Positions 1 through 9,420 of a stretch of 48,164 bases of DNA are shown in pieces (the stretch's first letter is position 1; each line of letters starts with the position of its first letter). The position numbers and the translations under genes were made by a program. The notes under the pieces are model-generated. The model was not told the DNA's origin. It saw only the letters and a program-made list of their open reading frames with translations, and did no database searches. The DNA comes from Actinomycetes bacterium (GTDB lineage Bacteria > Actinomycetota > Acidimicrobiia > Acidimicrobiales > RAAP-2): NCBI GenBank assembly GCA_021828005.1, contig JAKATJ010000008.1:1-48164 (forward strand). The letters are read 5' to 3'.

Positions 1-133
<133 letters not shown>

Positions 134-134
<1 letters not shown>

Positions 135-169
135 TGGGCCCCTTCTTCGAAGCGAGTCCGCATGCCTGA
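134..169 (+). other. candidate bridging mini-ORF, rpsG-fusA
   Basis: A GTG shares one base with the rpsG TAG stop (TAGTG) and opens an 11-codon frame that ends in TGA five bases beyond the fusA ATG. It therefore spans the 27-nt gap completely. It is the loosest member of a series of mini-ORFs described in the findings; there is no direct evidence that it is translated. Confidence 0.2.
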
Positions 170-2261
170 CCCTCTGCCGCAGCGCGAATTCCCTCTCGCC
201 AAGACCCGCAACATCGGGATCATGGCGCATATCGACGCGGGCAAGACCACCACGACCGAGCGCATCCTCTACTACACCGGTCGCAACTACAAGATCGGCG
301 AGGTCCACGAGGGCGCCGCGACGATGGACTGGATGGTCCAAGAGCAAGAGCGCGGCATCACCATCACCTCGGCAGCGACCACCTGCCGCTGGCGCGACAC
401 GTGGATCAACATCATCGATACCCCGGGCCATGTCGACTTCACCGTGGAGGTCGAGCGGTCACTGCGCGTGCTCGACGGCGCGGTGGCGGTCTTCGACGCG
501 GTCGCCGGGGTGGAGCCTCAGACCGAGACGGTCTGGCGGCAGGCGAACAAGTACCGCGTTCCGCGAATCTGCTTCGTGAACAAGATGGACAGGGTCGGTG
601 CGGACTTCCGGCGCACCGTGCAGATGATCCGGGACCGTCTCGACGCCCTTCCGGCGGTGGTCCAGCTCCCGATCGGCAGCGAGGGAGGGTTCCGCGGGGT
701 GGTCGACCTGCTCCGCGGGCGTGCGCTCGTGTGGGAAGAGGGCATGGGCGAGCACTGGAACGACGTCGACATCCCCGCGGACCTCCAGAAGGAGGCAGAC
801 GACGCGCGCCACGAGCTCGTGGACGTGCTGTCGAACTATTCGGACACGATCATGGAGAAATTCCTCGCCGACGAGGAGATCTCGGCAGAGGACCTTCAAG
901 GCGCGCTCCGCACGGCCACGCTGGCCAACGAGGTCGTCCCGGTCCTGTGCGGCTCCGCGTTCAAGAACAAGGGCGTCCAGCCCATGCTCGACGCGGTCGT
1001 CGACTACCTCCCGAGCCCACTCGACCTTCCGCCGACCGTTGGCACGAGACCGGGCTCGCCGGAGGAGACCCTCGAGCGACCGGCCGACGACAGCGCGCCG
1101 TTCGCCGCGCTCGCGTTCAAGATCATGACCGACCCCTACGTGGGCAAGCTCACCTACCTGCGCGTCTACTCGGGGTCGCTGCGCAAGGGCGCCACGGTCA
1201 TGAACACGACCAGGGAGCGCAAGGAGCGCATCGGCAGGCTGCTGCAGATGCACGCCAACCACCGCGAGGACAAGAACGCCATCTTCGCGGGTGACATCGT
1301 GGCTGCCGTCGGCCTCAAGCAGACGACGACGGGTGACACGCTTTCGGACCCCGACCACCAGATCGTGCTCGAGGCGCTCGAGTTCCCCGAGCCCGTCATC
1401 CACGTCGCGGTGGAGCCGAAGACCAAGGCGGACCAGGACAAGCTCGGGAAGGCCCTCTTCGCCCTGAGCGAGGAGGACCCGACCTTCCGTGTCCGGACCG
1501 ACGAGGAGACCGGCCAGACCGTCATCTCGGGGATGGGCGAGCTCCACCTGGAGGTCCTCGTCGACCGGATGCTCCGGGAGTTCAACGTCGACGCGAACGT
1601 GGGAAAGCCCCAGGTCGCCTACCGGGAGACCATCCGCAAGGCGGTGGAAAAGGTAGAGGAGCGCTACGTGCGCCAGACGGGTGGACGTGGCCAGTACGGC
1701 CACGTCGTGATCGAGGTCGAGCCGACCGGCCCCGGTGGGGGCTACGAGTTCATCGACAAGATCACGGGTGGGGTGATCCCCAAGGAGTACATCCCCGCGG
1801 TCGATGCCGGCATCCAGGAGGCGCTCACCTCCGGCGTCCTGGCGGGCTACCCGACCGTTGACGTCCGGGTGACCCTCACCTTCGGCTCGTACCACGAGGT
1901 CGACTCGTCCGAGATGGCCTTCAAGATCGCCGGCTCGATGGCGGTGAAGAAGGCCCTCCGCATGGCCGATCCGGTCCTCCTGGAGCCGGTGATGGCGGTC
2001 GAGGTGGTCACCCCCGATGACTACATGGGCGACGTGATCGGCGACCTCTCCTCCCGTCGCGGAAAGGTCGAGGGGATGGAGCAGCGCGGGAACAGCCACG
2101 TCGTCCGGGCGCAGGTACCGCTGGCCGACATGTTCGGCTACGCTACCGATCTGCGCTCGCGTACCCAGGGCAGAGCTACGTACACGATGCAGTTCCACGC
2201 CTACAACGAAGTGCCCGACTCGATTGCCAAGGAGATCATCGCCCGAGCACGCGGCGAGTAG
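162..2261 (+). CDS. fusA: elongation factor G
   Basis: Translational GTPase that drives tRNA-mRNA translocation and, with RRF, ribosome recycling in the cytoplasm. At 699 aa it has the normal family length. The GTPase domain shows G1 AHIDAGKTT (residues 22-30), switch [13 protein letters not shown]3 DTPGHVDF near residue 86 and G4 NKMD near residue 140. The conserved [12 protein letters not shown] and [10 protein letters not shown] segments of domains IV and V are present. The ATG at 162 gives the standard N-terminus; the upstream purine stretch GAAGCGAG is only a weak ribosome-binding site, so coupling to rpsG is plausible. Second gene of the str cluster, followed by tuf after a structured 122-nt spacer. 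Confidence 0.98.
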   Translation: MPDPLPQREFPLAKTRNIGIMAHIDAGKTTTTERILYYTGRNYKIGEVHEGAATMDWMVQEQERGITITSAATTCRWRDTWINIIDTPGHVDFTVEVERSLRVLDGAVAVFDAVAGVEPQTETVWRQANKYRVPRICFVNKMDRVGADFRRTVQMIRDRLDALPAVVQLPIGSEGGFRGVVDLLRGRALVWEEGMGEHWNDVDIPADLQKEADDARHELVDVLSNYSDTIMEKFLADEEISAEDLQGALRTATLANEVVPVLCGSAFKNKGVQPMLDAVVDYLPSPLDLPPTVGTRPGSPEETLERPADDSAPFAALAFKIMTDPYVGKLTYLRVYSGSLRKGATVMNTTRERKERIGRLLQMHANHREDKNAIFAGDIVAAVGLKQTTTGDTLSDPDHQIVLEALEFPEPVIHVAVEPKTKADQDKLGKALFALSEEDPTFRVRTDEETGQTVISGMGELHLEVLVDRMLREFNVDANVGKPQVAYRETIRKAVEKVEERYVRQTGGRGQYGHVVIEVEPTGPGGGYEFIDKITGGVIPKEYIPAVDAGIQEALTSGVLAGYPTVDVRVTLTFGSYHEVDSSEMAFKIAGSMAVKKALRMADPVLLEPVMAVEVVTPDDYMGDVIGDLSSRRGKVEGMEQRGNSHVVRAQVPLADMFGYATDLRSRTQGRATYTMQFHAYNEVPDSIAKEIIARARGE

Positions 2262-2265
2262 GGGA

Positions 2266-2359
2266 CCCGCCGGCAGCGGCCGGCGGGGGGCGGCACGTAG
2301 AGGAAAGACACCACCACGGGCGGGTGACCGCCGGCGGCGGGCCCGAAGGGGTGCCGCCC
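2266..2359 (+). promoter_or_regulatory. structured fusA-tuf spacer (two nested stems)
   Basis: A perfect 9-bp stem CCCGCCGGC/GCCGGCGGG (2266-2274 with 2279-2287, 4-nt loop) starts five bases after the fusA stop. Directly after it, GGGCGGCAC (2288-2296) is perfectly complementary to GTGCCGCCC (2351-2359). No U-tract follows either stem, so a classical intrinsic terminator is not supported. The tuf ribosome-binding site GAGGAG lies just outside. The structure could be a processing or attenuation site that adjusts tuf output relative to fusA; that role is inference. Confidence 0.45.
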
Positions 2360-2383
2360 GAGATCAGGGAGTAGTTCGAGGAG

Positions 2384-3571
2384 ATGGCCAAGAAGAAGTT
2401 CGAGCGCTCGAAGCCCCACGTGAACGTGGGGACGATGGGGCACATCGACCACGGAAAGACCACGCTGACCGCGGCCATCACGAAAGTCCTGTCTGAACAG
2501 AACCCGAACGTTGCTTTCACCCCCTTCGACCAGATCGACAAGGCGCCGGAGGAGAAGCAGCGCGGCATCACCATCTCGATCGCGCACGTCGAATACGAGA
2601 CGGCGAAGCGCCACTACGCGCACGTCGACATGCCGGGCCATGCCGACTACATCAAGAACATGATCACCGGCGCCGCCCAGGTCGACGGCGCCATCCTGGT
2701 GGTGTCCGCCGCAGATGGCCCCATGCCCCAGACCCGTGAGCACGTGCTGCTCGCCCGTCAGGTCGGAGTGCCCTCCATCGTCGTCGCACTGAACAAGGCC
2801 GACATGGTGGACGACCCCGAGCTCCTCGACCTCGTGGAGCTCGAGGTGCGCGAGCTGCTGAGCGAGTACACATTCCCAGGTGACGACGTCCCCGTCGTGC
2901 GCGTCAGCGCCCTCAAGGCGCTCGAGGGCGACCCGGACTGGACGCCGAAGATCATCGAGCTCATGGACGCGGTGGACGAGTACATCCCCGAGCCCGTCCG
3001 TGACGTCGAGAGGCCGTTCCTCATGCCGGTCGAGGACGTCATGTCCATCACCGGTCGCGGGACCGTCGTGACCGGGAAGGTGGAGCAGGGTGTGGTGCAC
3101 GTAGGCGACGCCGTGGAGATCGTCGGGCTCCGGGACACTCAGCAGACCACGGTCACCGGCGTTGAGATGTTCCGCAAGCTTCTCGACGAAGGTCGCGCCG
3201 GCGACAACATCGGCGCACTGCTCCGCGGCACGAAGAAGGAGGACGTCGAGCGCGGTCAGGTCCTGTGCAAGCCGGGTTCCATCACGCCGCACACCGAGTT
3301 CCAGGCGGCGATCTACGTGCTCACCAAGGAAGAAGGCGGCCGCCACAAGCCGTTCTTCACGAATTACCGGCCACAGTTCTACTTCCGGACCACCGACGTC
3401 ACCGGTTCCATCTCCCTGGCCGAAGGTTCCGAGATGGTGATGCCCGGAGACAACACCGAGGTCACCGTGGAGCTCGGGAAGCCGATCGCGATGGACGAGG
3501 GCCTGAGGTTCGCCATCCGCGAGGGCGGCCGGACCGTCGCCTCGGGCCGGGTCACCAAGATCCTCAAGTAG
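2384..3571 (+). CDS. tuf: elongation factor Tu
   Basis: GTPase that delivers aminoacyl-tRNA to the ribosomal A site. The 395-aa protein has G1 GHIDHGKTT (residues 19-27), switch [17 protein letters not shown]3 DMPGHAD (82-88) and G4 NKAD near 137, followed by the two beta-barrel domains. The residue after the G3 Asp is Met where many bacteria have Cys and, as I recall, some other actinobacteria have Ala; the catalytic His of PGH is intact. Start ATG preceded by GAGGAG. It lies between fusA and rpsJ, as expected at the str/S10 junction. Only one tuf copy is visible here. Confidence 0.98.
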   Translation: MAKKKFERSKPHVNVGTMGHIDHGKTTLTAAITKVLSEQNPNVAFTPFDQIDKAPEEKQRGITISIAHVEYETAKRHYAHVDMPGHADYIKNMITGAAQVDGAILVVSAADGPMPQTREHVLLARQVGVPSIVVALNKADMVDDPELLDLVELEVRELLSEYTFPGDDVPVVRVSALKALEGDPDWTPKIIELMDAVDEYIPEPVRDVERPFLMPVEDVMSITGRGTVVTGKVEQGVVHVGDAVEIVGLRDTQQTTVTGVEMFRKLLDEGRAGDNIGALLRGTKKEDVERGQVLCKPGSITPHTEFQAAIYVLTKEEGGRHKPFFTNYRPQFYFRTTDVTGSISLAEGSEMVMPGDNTEVTVELGKPIAMDEGLRFAIREGGRTVASGRVTKILK

Positions 3572-3603
3572 GACGTTTCGGGGCACGAGGGACGCGACGA
3601 GCC

Positions 3604-3930
3604 ATGGCTGACGGCAACCGACAGAAGATACGGATCAGGCTGAAGGCCTACGACCACGAGATCCTCGACCAGTCGACGGAGAAGATCGTTCAGACGGTCC
3701 TCCGTACCCAGGCGAAGGTGCAGGGGCCGGTGCCCCTCCCGACGGACAAGCACCGCTACACGGTGATCCGTTCGCCGCACAAGTACAAGGACAGCCGTGA
3801 GCACTTCGAGATGCGGGTGCACAAGCGGCTGGTGGACATCGTCGAGCACACGCCAAAGACGGTCGACTCGCTCCAGCGTCTCGACCTGCCCGCGGGCGTG
3901 GACATCGAGATCAAGATCCAGAACGCCTGA
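3604..3930 (+). CDS. rpsJ: 30S ribosomal protein S10
   Basis: S10 is a 30S head protein that also acts as NusE in transcription antitermination. The ORF track shows a longer frame from 3265, but that part overlaps tuf out of frame; the ATG at 3604 gives 108 aa beginning [19 protein letters not shown], the canonical S10 start. [20 protein letters not shown] and [16 protein letters not shown] are signature segments. Unlike the tight packing downstream, rpsJ is separated from rplC by 248 nt, so it may be co-transcribed mainly with tuf. Confidence 0.97.
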   Translation: MADGNRQKIRIRLKAYDHEILDQSTEKIVQTVLRTQAKVQGPVPLPTDKHRYTVIRSPHKYKDSREHFEMRVHKRLVDIVEHTPKTVDSLQRLDLPAGVDIEIKIQNA

Positions 3931-3977
3931 GGGTCCCGTTTCACGTACCGGACCTCCGGTTCTCCTGGAGGGTCGGC

Positions 3978-4007
3978 TTGGCGGTGCGTCTGGCGGTCCG
4001 GTAGGAT
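3978..4007 (+). promoter_or_regulatory. candidate promoter for the rplC-led S10 operon
   Basis: TTGGCG (3978-3983) and TAGGAT (4002-4007) are separated by 18 nt and fit a group-1 sigma factor promoter with an actinobacterial TANNNT -10 box. They lie in the 248-nt rpsJ-rplC gap, about 170 nt before rplC. Just upstream GACCTCC and GGAGGGTC (around 3950-3974) can form an imperfect stem that might terminate rpsJ transcripts. Prediction by eye only. Confidence 0.4.
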
Positions 4008-4104
4008 AGCGGTCTGGAGCGTGAACCACCACGCCCATCCAGCAGACGTGCCGGAGCGCCCGTCGCACCTTTCGGGGCGGGGGGAACCTCCGGCCAGCAC
4101 AGGA

Positions 4105-4140
4105 CGAGCGCTCCGCTCGGGATTCTCCGGGCGGAGCGTT
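4105..4140 (+). promoter_or_regulatory. rplC leader with two mutually exclusive hairpins
   Basis: CGAGCG-CTC-CGCTCG (4105-4119) forms a local 6-bp hairpin. The same bases can instead take part in a longer pairing of AGCGCTCCGC (4107-4116) with GCGGAGCGTT (4131-4140), including one G-U pair. The two folds exclude each other. They sit in the untranslated leader of rplC, about 30 nt before its ribosome-binding site, where autogenous control of an S10 operon would be expected. A switch is inference. Confidence 0.35.
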
Positions 4141-4178
4141 GGCATGCGCACGGGCAGCCCGAGGCGCGAGGGAGAGAC

Positions 4179-4841
4179 GTGGCAACGAAGGCGATCGTCG
4201 GCGAGAAGGTCGGCATGACCCAGGTATGGGACGAGCAGAACCGCGCCATACCGGTGACGGTGCTGCACGTCGCGCCGGTCCGGGTCGTCCAGGTGAAGAC
4301 GCCTGAGCGAGAGGGGTACGCGGCGCTCCAGGTCACGTGGGGCTTTCGCCGTGTGTCGACCTTGACCAAGGCGCAGCGTGGCCACTACGAGCAGGCGGGC
4401 GTCGACCCCGGGCGCGACCTCCTGGAGCTCCGCCTCGAGGACACGAGCGCCTTCGAGGTCGGCCAGGAGCTGACCGCGGAGCTGTGGAGCGCGGGCGAGC
4501 ACGTCGACGCCATCGCGGTGAGCAAGGGCAAGGGCTTCGCAGGCGGCATGAAGCGGCACAACTTCAAGGGGCAGGGCGCCGCCCACGGCAACCACAAGCA
4601 TCACCGTGCGCCCGGGTCGATCGGTGCCTGCGCCACGCCCTCGAAGGTGTTCAAGGGCACCCGGATGGCGGGGCGCATGGGCGGCCGCCAGGTGACGGCG
4701 CTGAACCTCGAGGTCGTCTCGAGCGATCCCGAGCGTGAGCTCGTACTCGTCAAGGGCGCCGTGCCCGGGCCCCGCGGCGCCGTGGTGGTGTTGCGGGACT
4801 CGGTGAAGACCCCGCCCCAGCGGAACGGGACCGCGAGATGA
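4179..4841 (+). CDS. rplC: 50S ribosomal protein L3
   Basis: L3 starts 50S assembly and lies near the peptidyl transferase centre. The 220-aa protein starts MATKAIVGEKVGMTQVW and contains KGKGFAGGMKRHNFKGQ and HRAPGSIGACATPSKVFKG, the extended loop that reaches the catalytic centre. GTG start with a good ribosome-binding site (GAGGGAGAG, 5 nt away). It overlaps rplD by 4 nt (ATGA). The 248-nt leader before it carries a candidate promoter and alternative hairpins, so rplC probably heads its own transcript. Confidence 0.97.
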   Translation: MATKAIVGEKVGMTQVWDEQNRAIPVTVLHVAPVRVVQVKTPEREGYAALQVTWGFRRVSTLTKAQRGHYEQAGVDPGRDLLELRLEDTSAFEVGQELTAELWSAGEHVDAIAVSKGKGFAGGMKRHNFKGQGAAHGNHKHHRAPGSIGACATPSKVFKGTRMAGRMGGRQVTALNLEVVSSDPERELVLVKGAVPGPRGAVVVLRDSVKTPPQRNGTAR

Positions 4842-5599
4842 GCCTCTACGCTCGTCCGAGCGGCGTGGTGGCCGCCGCACCCTCGACCCCTCGACCCCCG
4901 GTTCGCAAGGACCGTCCTGCGCCCGTCGAGCGTGCGGTCGAGCGCCGAGACATGACCGGTGCATCCCTCGGCCACGTGCGGCTCGCCCCCGAGGTCTTCG
5001 GCATCGATCCGAACGCCGCAGTGCTCCACCAGGTCGTGACCGCCCAGCTCGCAGCGGCACGCGCCGGCACCCACTCCACGAAGACCCGCTCCGAGGTGAG
5101 CGGCGGGGGAGCGAAGCCGTGGCGCCAGAAGGGCACCGGCCGGGCCAGGCAGGGCTCCTCCCGCGCACCGCACTGGGAGGGCGGTGGCATCGCCCTCGGC
5201 CCGAAGCCGCGCAGCTATTCGCAGCGGACGCCGAAGAAGATGGTCCGGCTTGCGCTCGCCTCCGCCCTGTCCGACCGGGCGGCGGAGTCTCGAGTCGCCC
5301 TCGTCGACGCGTGGAGCTTCGAGGTCCCGAAGACCAGGGACGCCGTCAAGGCTCTCCAGGCGCTCGGCCTGGACGGACGCGTGCTCGTTGTCCTCCAAAG
5401 CGGGGAGCATGCAGCCGGGCGGTCCTTCGCCAACATCCCCGAGGTCCAGACGGTCCTCGCTTCGGAGCTCTCGGCCTACGACGTGCTGCGCAACGACTGG
5501 ATCGTCTTCACCGACGCCACGCTTCCCGGCGCGCGGCCGCCGGGGGAAGCCGGTGAGCCCGGCGAGGTCAGGGGCGAAGATGAGGAGGCAGGGCGATGA
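4838..5599 (+). CDS. rplD: 50S ribosomal protein L4
   Basis: L4 binds 23S rRNA and its loop lines the peptide exit tunnel; in E. coli it also represses the S10 operon. The tunnel loop is clear: GGGAKPWRQKGTGRARQGS followed by GGGIALGPKPRSY. At 253 aa it is longer than usual (about 205-220), because of a Pro/Ala/Arg-rich head of roughly 40 residues before the core and an acidic Gly/Glu-rich tail. The ATG overlaps the rplC stop by 4 nt and the gene overlaps rplW by 4 nt, so the three are probably translationally coupled. Confidence 0.96.
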   Translation: MSLYARPSGVVAAAPSTPRPPVRKDRPAPVERAVERRDMTGASLGHVRLAPEVFGIDPNAAVLHQVVTAQLAAARAGTHSTKTRSEVSGGGAKPWRQKGTGRARQGSSRAPHWEGGGIALGPKPRSYSQRTPKKMVRLALASALSDRAAESRVALVDAWSFEVPKTRDAVKALQALGLDGRVLVVLQSGEHAAGRSFANIPEVQTVLASELSAYDVLRNDWIVFTDATLPGARPPGEAGEPGEVRGEDEEAGR

Positions 5600-5886
5600 A
5601 GGAACCTACCTCGGTGCTTCGGCGCCCCGTCATCTCCGAGAAGTCCTACGCGCTCATGAACCGGAACGTCTACGTCTTCGTGGTCGACCGGCACGCCACG
5701 AAGGTCGACATCCGCCGAGCCGTGGAGCAGGCGTTCGACGTGCGGGTCGACGGCGTGAACACGCTGAACCGCAAGGGGAAGGCCACCCGCAACCGCCGGA
5801 CCAACAAGACCGGCCAGCGCCCGGACACCAAGCGCGCCTTCGTGTCGTTGCATGCGGGCGACAAGATCGACCTCTTCGGGAGCTGA
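5596..5886 (+). CDS. rplW: 50S ribosomal protein L23
   Basis: L23 lies at the rim of the peptide exit tunnel and docks trigger factor and SRP. The 96-aa protein shows the family start [15 protein letters not shown] and the RNA-binding loop [17 protein letters not shown]. Normal length, without the tails seen in its tunnel-rim neighbours L22 and L29. ATG overlaps the rplD stop by 4 nt; rplB follows after 7 nt. Confidence 0.97.
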   Translation: MKEPTSVLRRPVISEKSYALMNRNVYVFVVDRHATKVDIRRAVEQAFDVRVDGVNTLNRKGKATRNRRTNKTGQRPDTKRAFVSLHAGDKIDLFGS

Positions 5887-5893
5887 GGAACCC

Positions 5894-6730
5894 ATGCCGC
5901 TTCGCTCACGCAAGCCCACCAGCGCCGGACGACGGTTCCAGACCGTCATGGACTTCGCCGAGATCACGAGGGACCGCCCCGAGCGCTCTCTGCTCGCGGC
6001 GAACCCGGGGTCCGGTGGCCGCAACAGCTACGGGCGCAAGACCGCCCGTCATCGCGGTGGCGGGCACAAGCGCCGGTACCGGCTCGTCGACTTTCGACGG
6101 GACAAAGACGGCGTGCCGGCGAAGGTCGCCGCGATCGAGTACGACCCGAACCGCAACGCGCGCATCGCGCTCCTCCACTTCGCTGACGGCGAGAAGCGCT
6201 ACATCCTGGCCCCTGCCGGCATTCGGGTCGGAGACGTGCTACAGAACGGCCAAGGTGCCGAGATCCGGCCGGGCAATGCCCTGCCGCTCCGCTACATCCC
6301 GGTGGGCTCAGTGGTGCACTGCGTCGAGCTCCGCCCTGGCGGCGGCGGCAAGCTCGCCCGGGGTGCGGGCATGAGCATCCAGCTGGTCGCGAAGGAAGGC
6401 GCCTTTGCGACTCTCCGGCTGCCTTCGACCGAGATGCGGCGGGTCTCCATCGAGTGCCGCGCCACCCTCGGTGTGGTCGGGAACGCCGAAGCCGAGCTGG
6501 TGAAGGTGGGCAAGGCGGGTCGGAACCGATGGAAGGGCGTCCGGCCCCAGACCCGCGGTGTCGCGATGAACCCGGTCGACCACCCGCTCGGTGGCGGGGA
6601 GGGCAAGTCCTCCGGCGGGCGCCATCCAGTGTCCCCGTGGGGCAAGCCGGAGGGCCGGACCCGCTCCCGCCACAAAGAGTCTGACAAGTTGATCGTCCGC
6701 CGCCGGCGAACCCGCGGCGCCAGGCGTTAG
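5894..6730 (+). CDS. rplB: 50S ribosomal protein L2
   Basis: L2 is needed for subunit association and peptidyl transferase activity. The track frame starts at 5852 inside rplW, but the ATG at 5894 gives [18 protein letters not shown], the normal N-terminus, and 278 aa, the family length. [18 protein letters not shown] (N-terminal part) and [20 protein letters not shown], which holds the functionally important His, are both intact. Located between rplW and rpsS as in all S10 operons. Confidence 0.98.
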   Translation: MPLRSRKPTSAGRRFQTVMDFAEITRDRPERSLLAANPGSGGRNSYGRKTARHRGGGHKRRYRLVDFRRDKDGVPAKVAAIEYDPNRNARIALLHFADGEKRYILAPAGIRVGDVLQNGQGAEIRPGNALPLRYIPVGSVVHCVELRPGGGGKLARGAGMSIQLVAKEGAFATLRLPSTEMRRVSIECRATLGVVGNAEAELVKVGKAGRNRWKGVRPQTRGVAMNPVDHPLGGGEGKSSGGRHPVSPWGKPEGRTRSRHKESDKLIVRRRRTRGARR

Positions 6731-6742
6731 CGGGAGGTTGCG

Positions 6743-7021
6743 GTGCCGCGCAGCTTGAAGAAGGGGCCGTTCGTCGACGACCATCTCCTGAAGAAGGTCG
6801 ACGCCTTGAATGCCACGGGCGAGAAGAGGGTCATCAAGACCTGGTCCCGACGTTCGACGATCATTCCCGACATGGTGGGGCACACCGTGGCCGTGCACGA
6901 CGGCCGCCGGCACGTCCCCGTCTACGTGACCGAGGCCATGGTCGGGCACAAGCTCGGCGAGTTCGCTCCCACGCGTACCTTCCGCTACCACGCGGGCCAA
7001 GAGCGGGCGGGGCGGCGCTGA
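6743..7021 (+). CDS. rpsS: 30S ribosomal protein S19
   Basis: S19 is a 30S head protein that contacts S13 and the A-site tRNA. The 92-aa protein has the family motifs [35 protein letters not shown] and [19 protein letters not shown] start with GGGAGG five bases upstream. One base separates its stop from rplV. Confidence 0.98.
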   Translation: MPRSLKKGPFVDDHLLKKVDALNATGEKRVIKTWSRRSTIIPDMVGHTVAVHDGRRHVPVYVTEAMVGHKLGEFAPTRTFRYHAGQERAGRR

Positions 7022-7022
7022 C

Positions 7023-7685
7023 ATGCCGGGGCTCAAGACCAACGAGCGCCCCGGGACGCGTGCGGTCCTGCGTCACTGCCACATGTCGGCCACCAAGGCG
7101 CGGGTGGTGCTGGACCTCATCCGCGGCCAGGACGTGGACCGCGCGACCGAGATCCTCCGCAACACGCCGCGCGAGGCCGCCGAGATCGTCGGCAAGCTGC
7201 TCGCCTCCGCGGTCGCCAACGCCGTGCACAACGACGGCGAGGATGCCGAGGAGCTCTTCGTGTCCGCCTGCTACGCCGACGAGGGAGCCACGTTGAAGCG
7301 TTGGCGGCCACGCGCGCGCGGGCGCGCGACGCGGATTCGAAAGCGCAGCTGCCACATCACCGTCATCGTGAGCCGGATGCCCGAGCATCGGGTGGCCCGC
7401 CGCCGTGCCGAGCGCCAGGCCGCCGGCGCGCAGCGCCAGCGGCGCGTCGCCGAGTCGAGGCGTCGCGCCGACCTCGCGGGGCGGCTGTCCCGCCGTCGCC
7501 ACGCCGCGGAGGCCGAAGCGGCGCTCGCGGCCGAGTCGCCCGAGGTCGAGTTCGAGCCCGGCGAGGAGGTCGAGGGCAGCGAGCCAGTGCCGCAGCAGCC
7601 GGAGGTCGGGGCGGAGGAGCAGCCCGGCGCAGCCGGGGAGGTCGCAGGCGACGGTCCCGAGGACGAGAACGAGAAGGGCGAGTAG
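7023..7685 (+). CDS. rplV: 50S ribosomal protein L22 with long C-terminal extension
   Basis: L22 lines the exit tunnel and its globular part sits at the tunnel rim. Residues 1-118 are a normal L22 (HCHMSATKARVVLDLIRG, the hairpin RWRPRARGRATRIRKRSC, ending HITVIVSRM). The protein then continues for about 100 more residues, reaching 220 aa against a usual 110-120. The extension is first very basic (about residues 120-162, Arg/Ala-rich, probably helical) and then strongly acidic and Pro/Gly-rich to the C-terminus. There is no frameshift; the reading frame is continuous and its stop abuts the rpsC ATG. The tail is probably disordered and surface exposed; its role is unknown. Confidence 0.95.
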   Translation: MPGLKTNERPGTRAVLRHCHMSATKARVVLDLIRGQDVDRATEILRNTPREAAEIVGKLLASAVANAVHNDGEDAEELFVSACYADEGATLKRWRPRARGRATRIRKRSCHITVIVSRMPEHRVARRRAERQAAGAQRQRRVAESRRRADLAGRLSRRRHAAEAEAALAAESPEVEFEPGEEVEGSEPVPQQPEVGAEEQPGAAGEVAGDGPEDENEKGE

Positions 7686-8981
7686 ATGGGCCAGAAGGTC
7701 AACCCCTACGGGTTCCGGCTCGGTGTCACCACCGACTGGAAGTCCCGCTGGTTCGAGGAGCGCCGCTACCGCGACTTCGTCGTCGAGGACTGGAAGATCC
7801 GTGACTATCTCATGACCCAGCTCGAGGCGGCTGCGGTCAGCCGCATCGAGGTGGAGCGCACCCGAGACCGCCTTCGGGTGGACATCCACACCGCGCGCCC
7901 GGGCATCGTCATCGGGCGCCGGGGCGCCGAGGCCGATCGGCTCAAGAAGAAGCTCGAGGAGATCACGGGCTTGCGCAACCGGATCCAGTTGAACATCCAG
8001 GAGATCAAGCAGCCCGAGCTCGACGCCGCGCTCATCGCCCAGGGCATCTGCGACCAGCTCGCCCGGCGCGTCGCGTTCAGGCGTGCGATGAAGCGGGCCA
8101 TCCAGACGGTCCAGAAGGCGGGTGCCCAGGGGGTCCGGGTGCAGTGCTCGGGCCGCCTCGGTGGCTCGGAGATGGCGCGCAAGGAGTCCTACCGGGAAGG
8201 CCGAGTGCCCCTCCACACGCTGCGCGCAGACATCGACTACGGGTTCCGTGAGGCGAGGACGACGTCGGGCCGCGTGGGGGTGAAGGTCTGGATCTACAAG
8301 GGCGACATCCTTCCCTACAAGGTGTCGATCGACGACAAGATCACCCGGGAGGCGGCGATGGCCGTCGGCGAGACGTCCGGGCAAGGCAAGCCGCGCAGGC
8401 TGATCACCGCGGGCGGCGGCAGGCGCCGCGCCGGGCTCGGCGCGCCGGGCTCCGGCGCCGCCGAGGAGCTCGCCGCCGAGGAGCTCGCCGCCGAGGAGCT
8501 CGCCGCCGAGGAGCTCGCCGCCGAGGAGCTCGCCGCCGAGGAGCTCGCCGCCGTGGAGCTCGCCGCCGAGGAGCTCGCCGCCGTGGAGCTCGCCGCCGAG
8601 GAGCTCGTCGCCGAGGAGCTCGTCGCCGAGGAGCGCGCCGCCGAGGAGCGCGCCGCCGAGGAGCGCGCCGCCGAGGAGCGCGCCGCCGAGGAGCTCGCCG
8701 CCGAGGAGCTCGCCGCCAAAGAGCTCGCCGCCGAGGCGAGTGGGACGGACGGGTCTGTGTCGGTCACGGGCCGACCGGACCTCGGGACGCCTCCGGATGT
8801 CGCCAGTGCGGGTGAGGAGCCGGAGGAGGAGAGCGACGCAGCGCGGGCGGTCTCCGACCTGATCGCGCCGCCGTCCGAGCCCGACGAGCTCGAGCGGCAG
8901 TTGGCCGAGGACGAGGAGATGGAGCGCCGCAGCCGTCACGAGCACCACGAGGCGCCGCACTTCCGCCGGGAGGTGGACTGA
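7686..8981 (+). CDS. rpsC: 30S ribosomal protein S3 with repeat-containing C-terminal extension
   Basis: S3 forms part of the mRNA entry channel and helicase. Residues 1 to about 235 are a complete S3: start [16 protein letters not shown] domain with [19 protein letters not shown], and the S3_C domain with [17 protein letters not shown] and KVWIYKGDI. The total of 431 aa far exceeds the usual 210-280. The extra part is a linker, about 18 AAEEL-type pentapeptides (residues 258-347), and an acidic tail ending [11 protein letters not shown]. Start ATG abuts the rplV TAG stop. The repeat is in frame and without stops, so the gene appears intact. Confidence 0.95.
   Translation: MGQKVNPYGFRLGVTTDWKSRWFEERRYRDFVVEDWKIRDYLMTQLEAAAVSRIEVERTRDRLRVDIHTARPGIVIGRRGAEADRLKKKLEEITGLRNRIQLNIQEIKQPELDAALIAQGICDQLARRVAFRRAMKRAIQTVQKAGAQGVRVQCSGRLGGSEMARKESYREGRVPLHTLRADIDYGFREARTTSGRVGVKVWIYKGDILPYKVSIDDKITREAAMAVGETSGQGKPRRLITAGGGRRRAGLGAPGSGAAEELAAEELAAEELAAEELAAEELAAEELAAVELAAEELAAVELAAEELVAEELVAEERAAEERAAEERAAEERAAEELAAEELAAKELAAEASGTDGSVSVTGRPDLGTPPDVASAGEEPEEESDAARAVSDLIAPPSEPDELERQLAEDEEMERRSRHEHHEAPHFRREVD
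8457..8741 (+). repeat. 15-bp tandem repeat inside rpsC, about 19 units
   Basis: The unit GCCGCCGAGGAGCTC begins at 8457 and continues without a break for 18 units to 8726, with a degenerate 19th to 8741. Each unit encodes AAEEL, with [15 protein letters not shown] and AAKEL variants. Variant units occur in blocks (four ending in R next to each other), as expected from unequal crossing-over or slippage. Every full unit carries GAGGAG, a Shine-Dalgarno-like string, and most carry the palindrome GAGCTC. The period is a multiple of three, so copy-number change would not shift the frame. Confidence 0.97.
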
Positions 8982-8982
8982 G

Positions 8983-9420
8983 ATGCTCATGCCGCGCAAG
9001 GTCAAGCACCGCAAGCAGCAGCGGGGCCGACTGACCGGCGCCGCCAAGGGCGGCACGACCGTCACCTTCGGCGACTTCGGGATCCAGGCGCTCGAGCCTG
9101 GCTGGCTCACCGCTCGCCAGATCGAGGCGGCCCGTATCGCGATGACCCGCCACGTGCGCCGGGGCGGGAAGATCTGGATCCGCGTCTTCCCTGACAAGCC
9201 GGTCACCCAGAAACCGGCAGAGACGCGTATGGGCTCGGGGAAGGGCAACCCCGAGCACTGGGTGGCGGTGGTGCGGCCCGGCCGGGTGCTCTTCGAGCTG
9301 GCCGGGGTCGACCAGGAGCTTGCGCAATCGGCCATGGAGCGGGCCATCCAGAAGCTGCCGATGAAGGCGCGCTTCGTGGTGCGGCCCGGCACCCACGGCG
9401 CCGCGGAGGTGCAGGTCTGA
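8983..9420 (+). CDS. rplP: 50S ribosomal protein L16
   Basis: L16 organises the A-site region of the 50S subunit. The 145-aa protein starts [15 protein letters not shown] and contains [20 protein letters not shown] and [17 protein letters not shown], all family signatures. Normal length. One base after the rpsC stop; its TGA overlaps the rpmC ATG by one base (TGATG), so coupled translation is likely. Confidence 0.98.
   Translation: MLMPRKVKHRKQQRGRLTGAAKGGTTVTFGDFGIQALEPGWLTARQIEAARIAMTRHVRRGGKIWIRVFPDKPVTQKPAETRMGSGKGNPEHWVAVVRPGRVLFELAGVDQELAQSAMERAIQKLPMKARFVVRPGTHGAAEVQV

Noticed and set aside
2266-2287. Classical intrinsic terminator after fusA
   Set aside because: The stem is perfect but is followed by GGGCGGCACG rather than a U-run, and tuf is expected to be co-transcribed.
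7023-7685. Frameshift or fusion explaining the long L22
   Set aside because: The frame is continuous, the extension has coding-like composition and its stop abuts the rpsC start, so it looks like a genuine extension.
8315-8767. Minus-strand ORF of Ser/Ala repeats (SSAAS)
   Set aside because: Another antisense frame of the same repeat, with no ribosome-binding site or homology.
6861-9392. Minus-strand ORF of 843 aa with many [10 protein letters not shown] pentads, resembling a pentapeptide-repeat protein
   Set aside because: It is the antisense shadow of the rpsC 15-bp repeat and neighbouring ribosomal genes. Codon bias and homology are on the plus strand.
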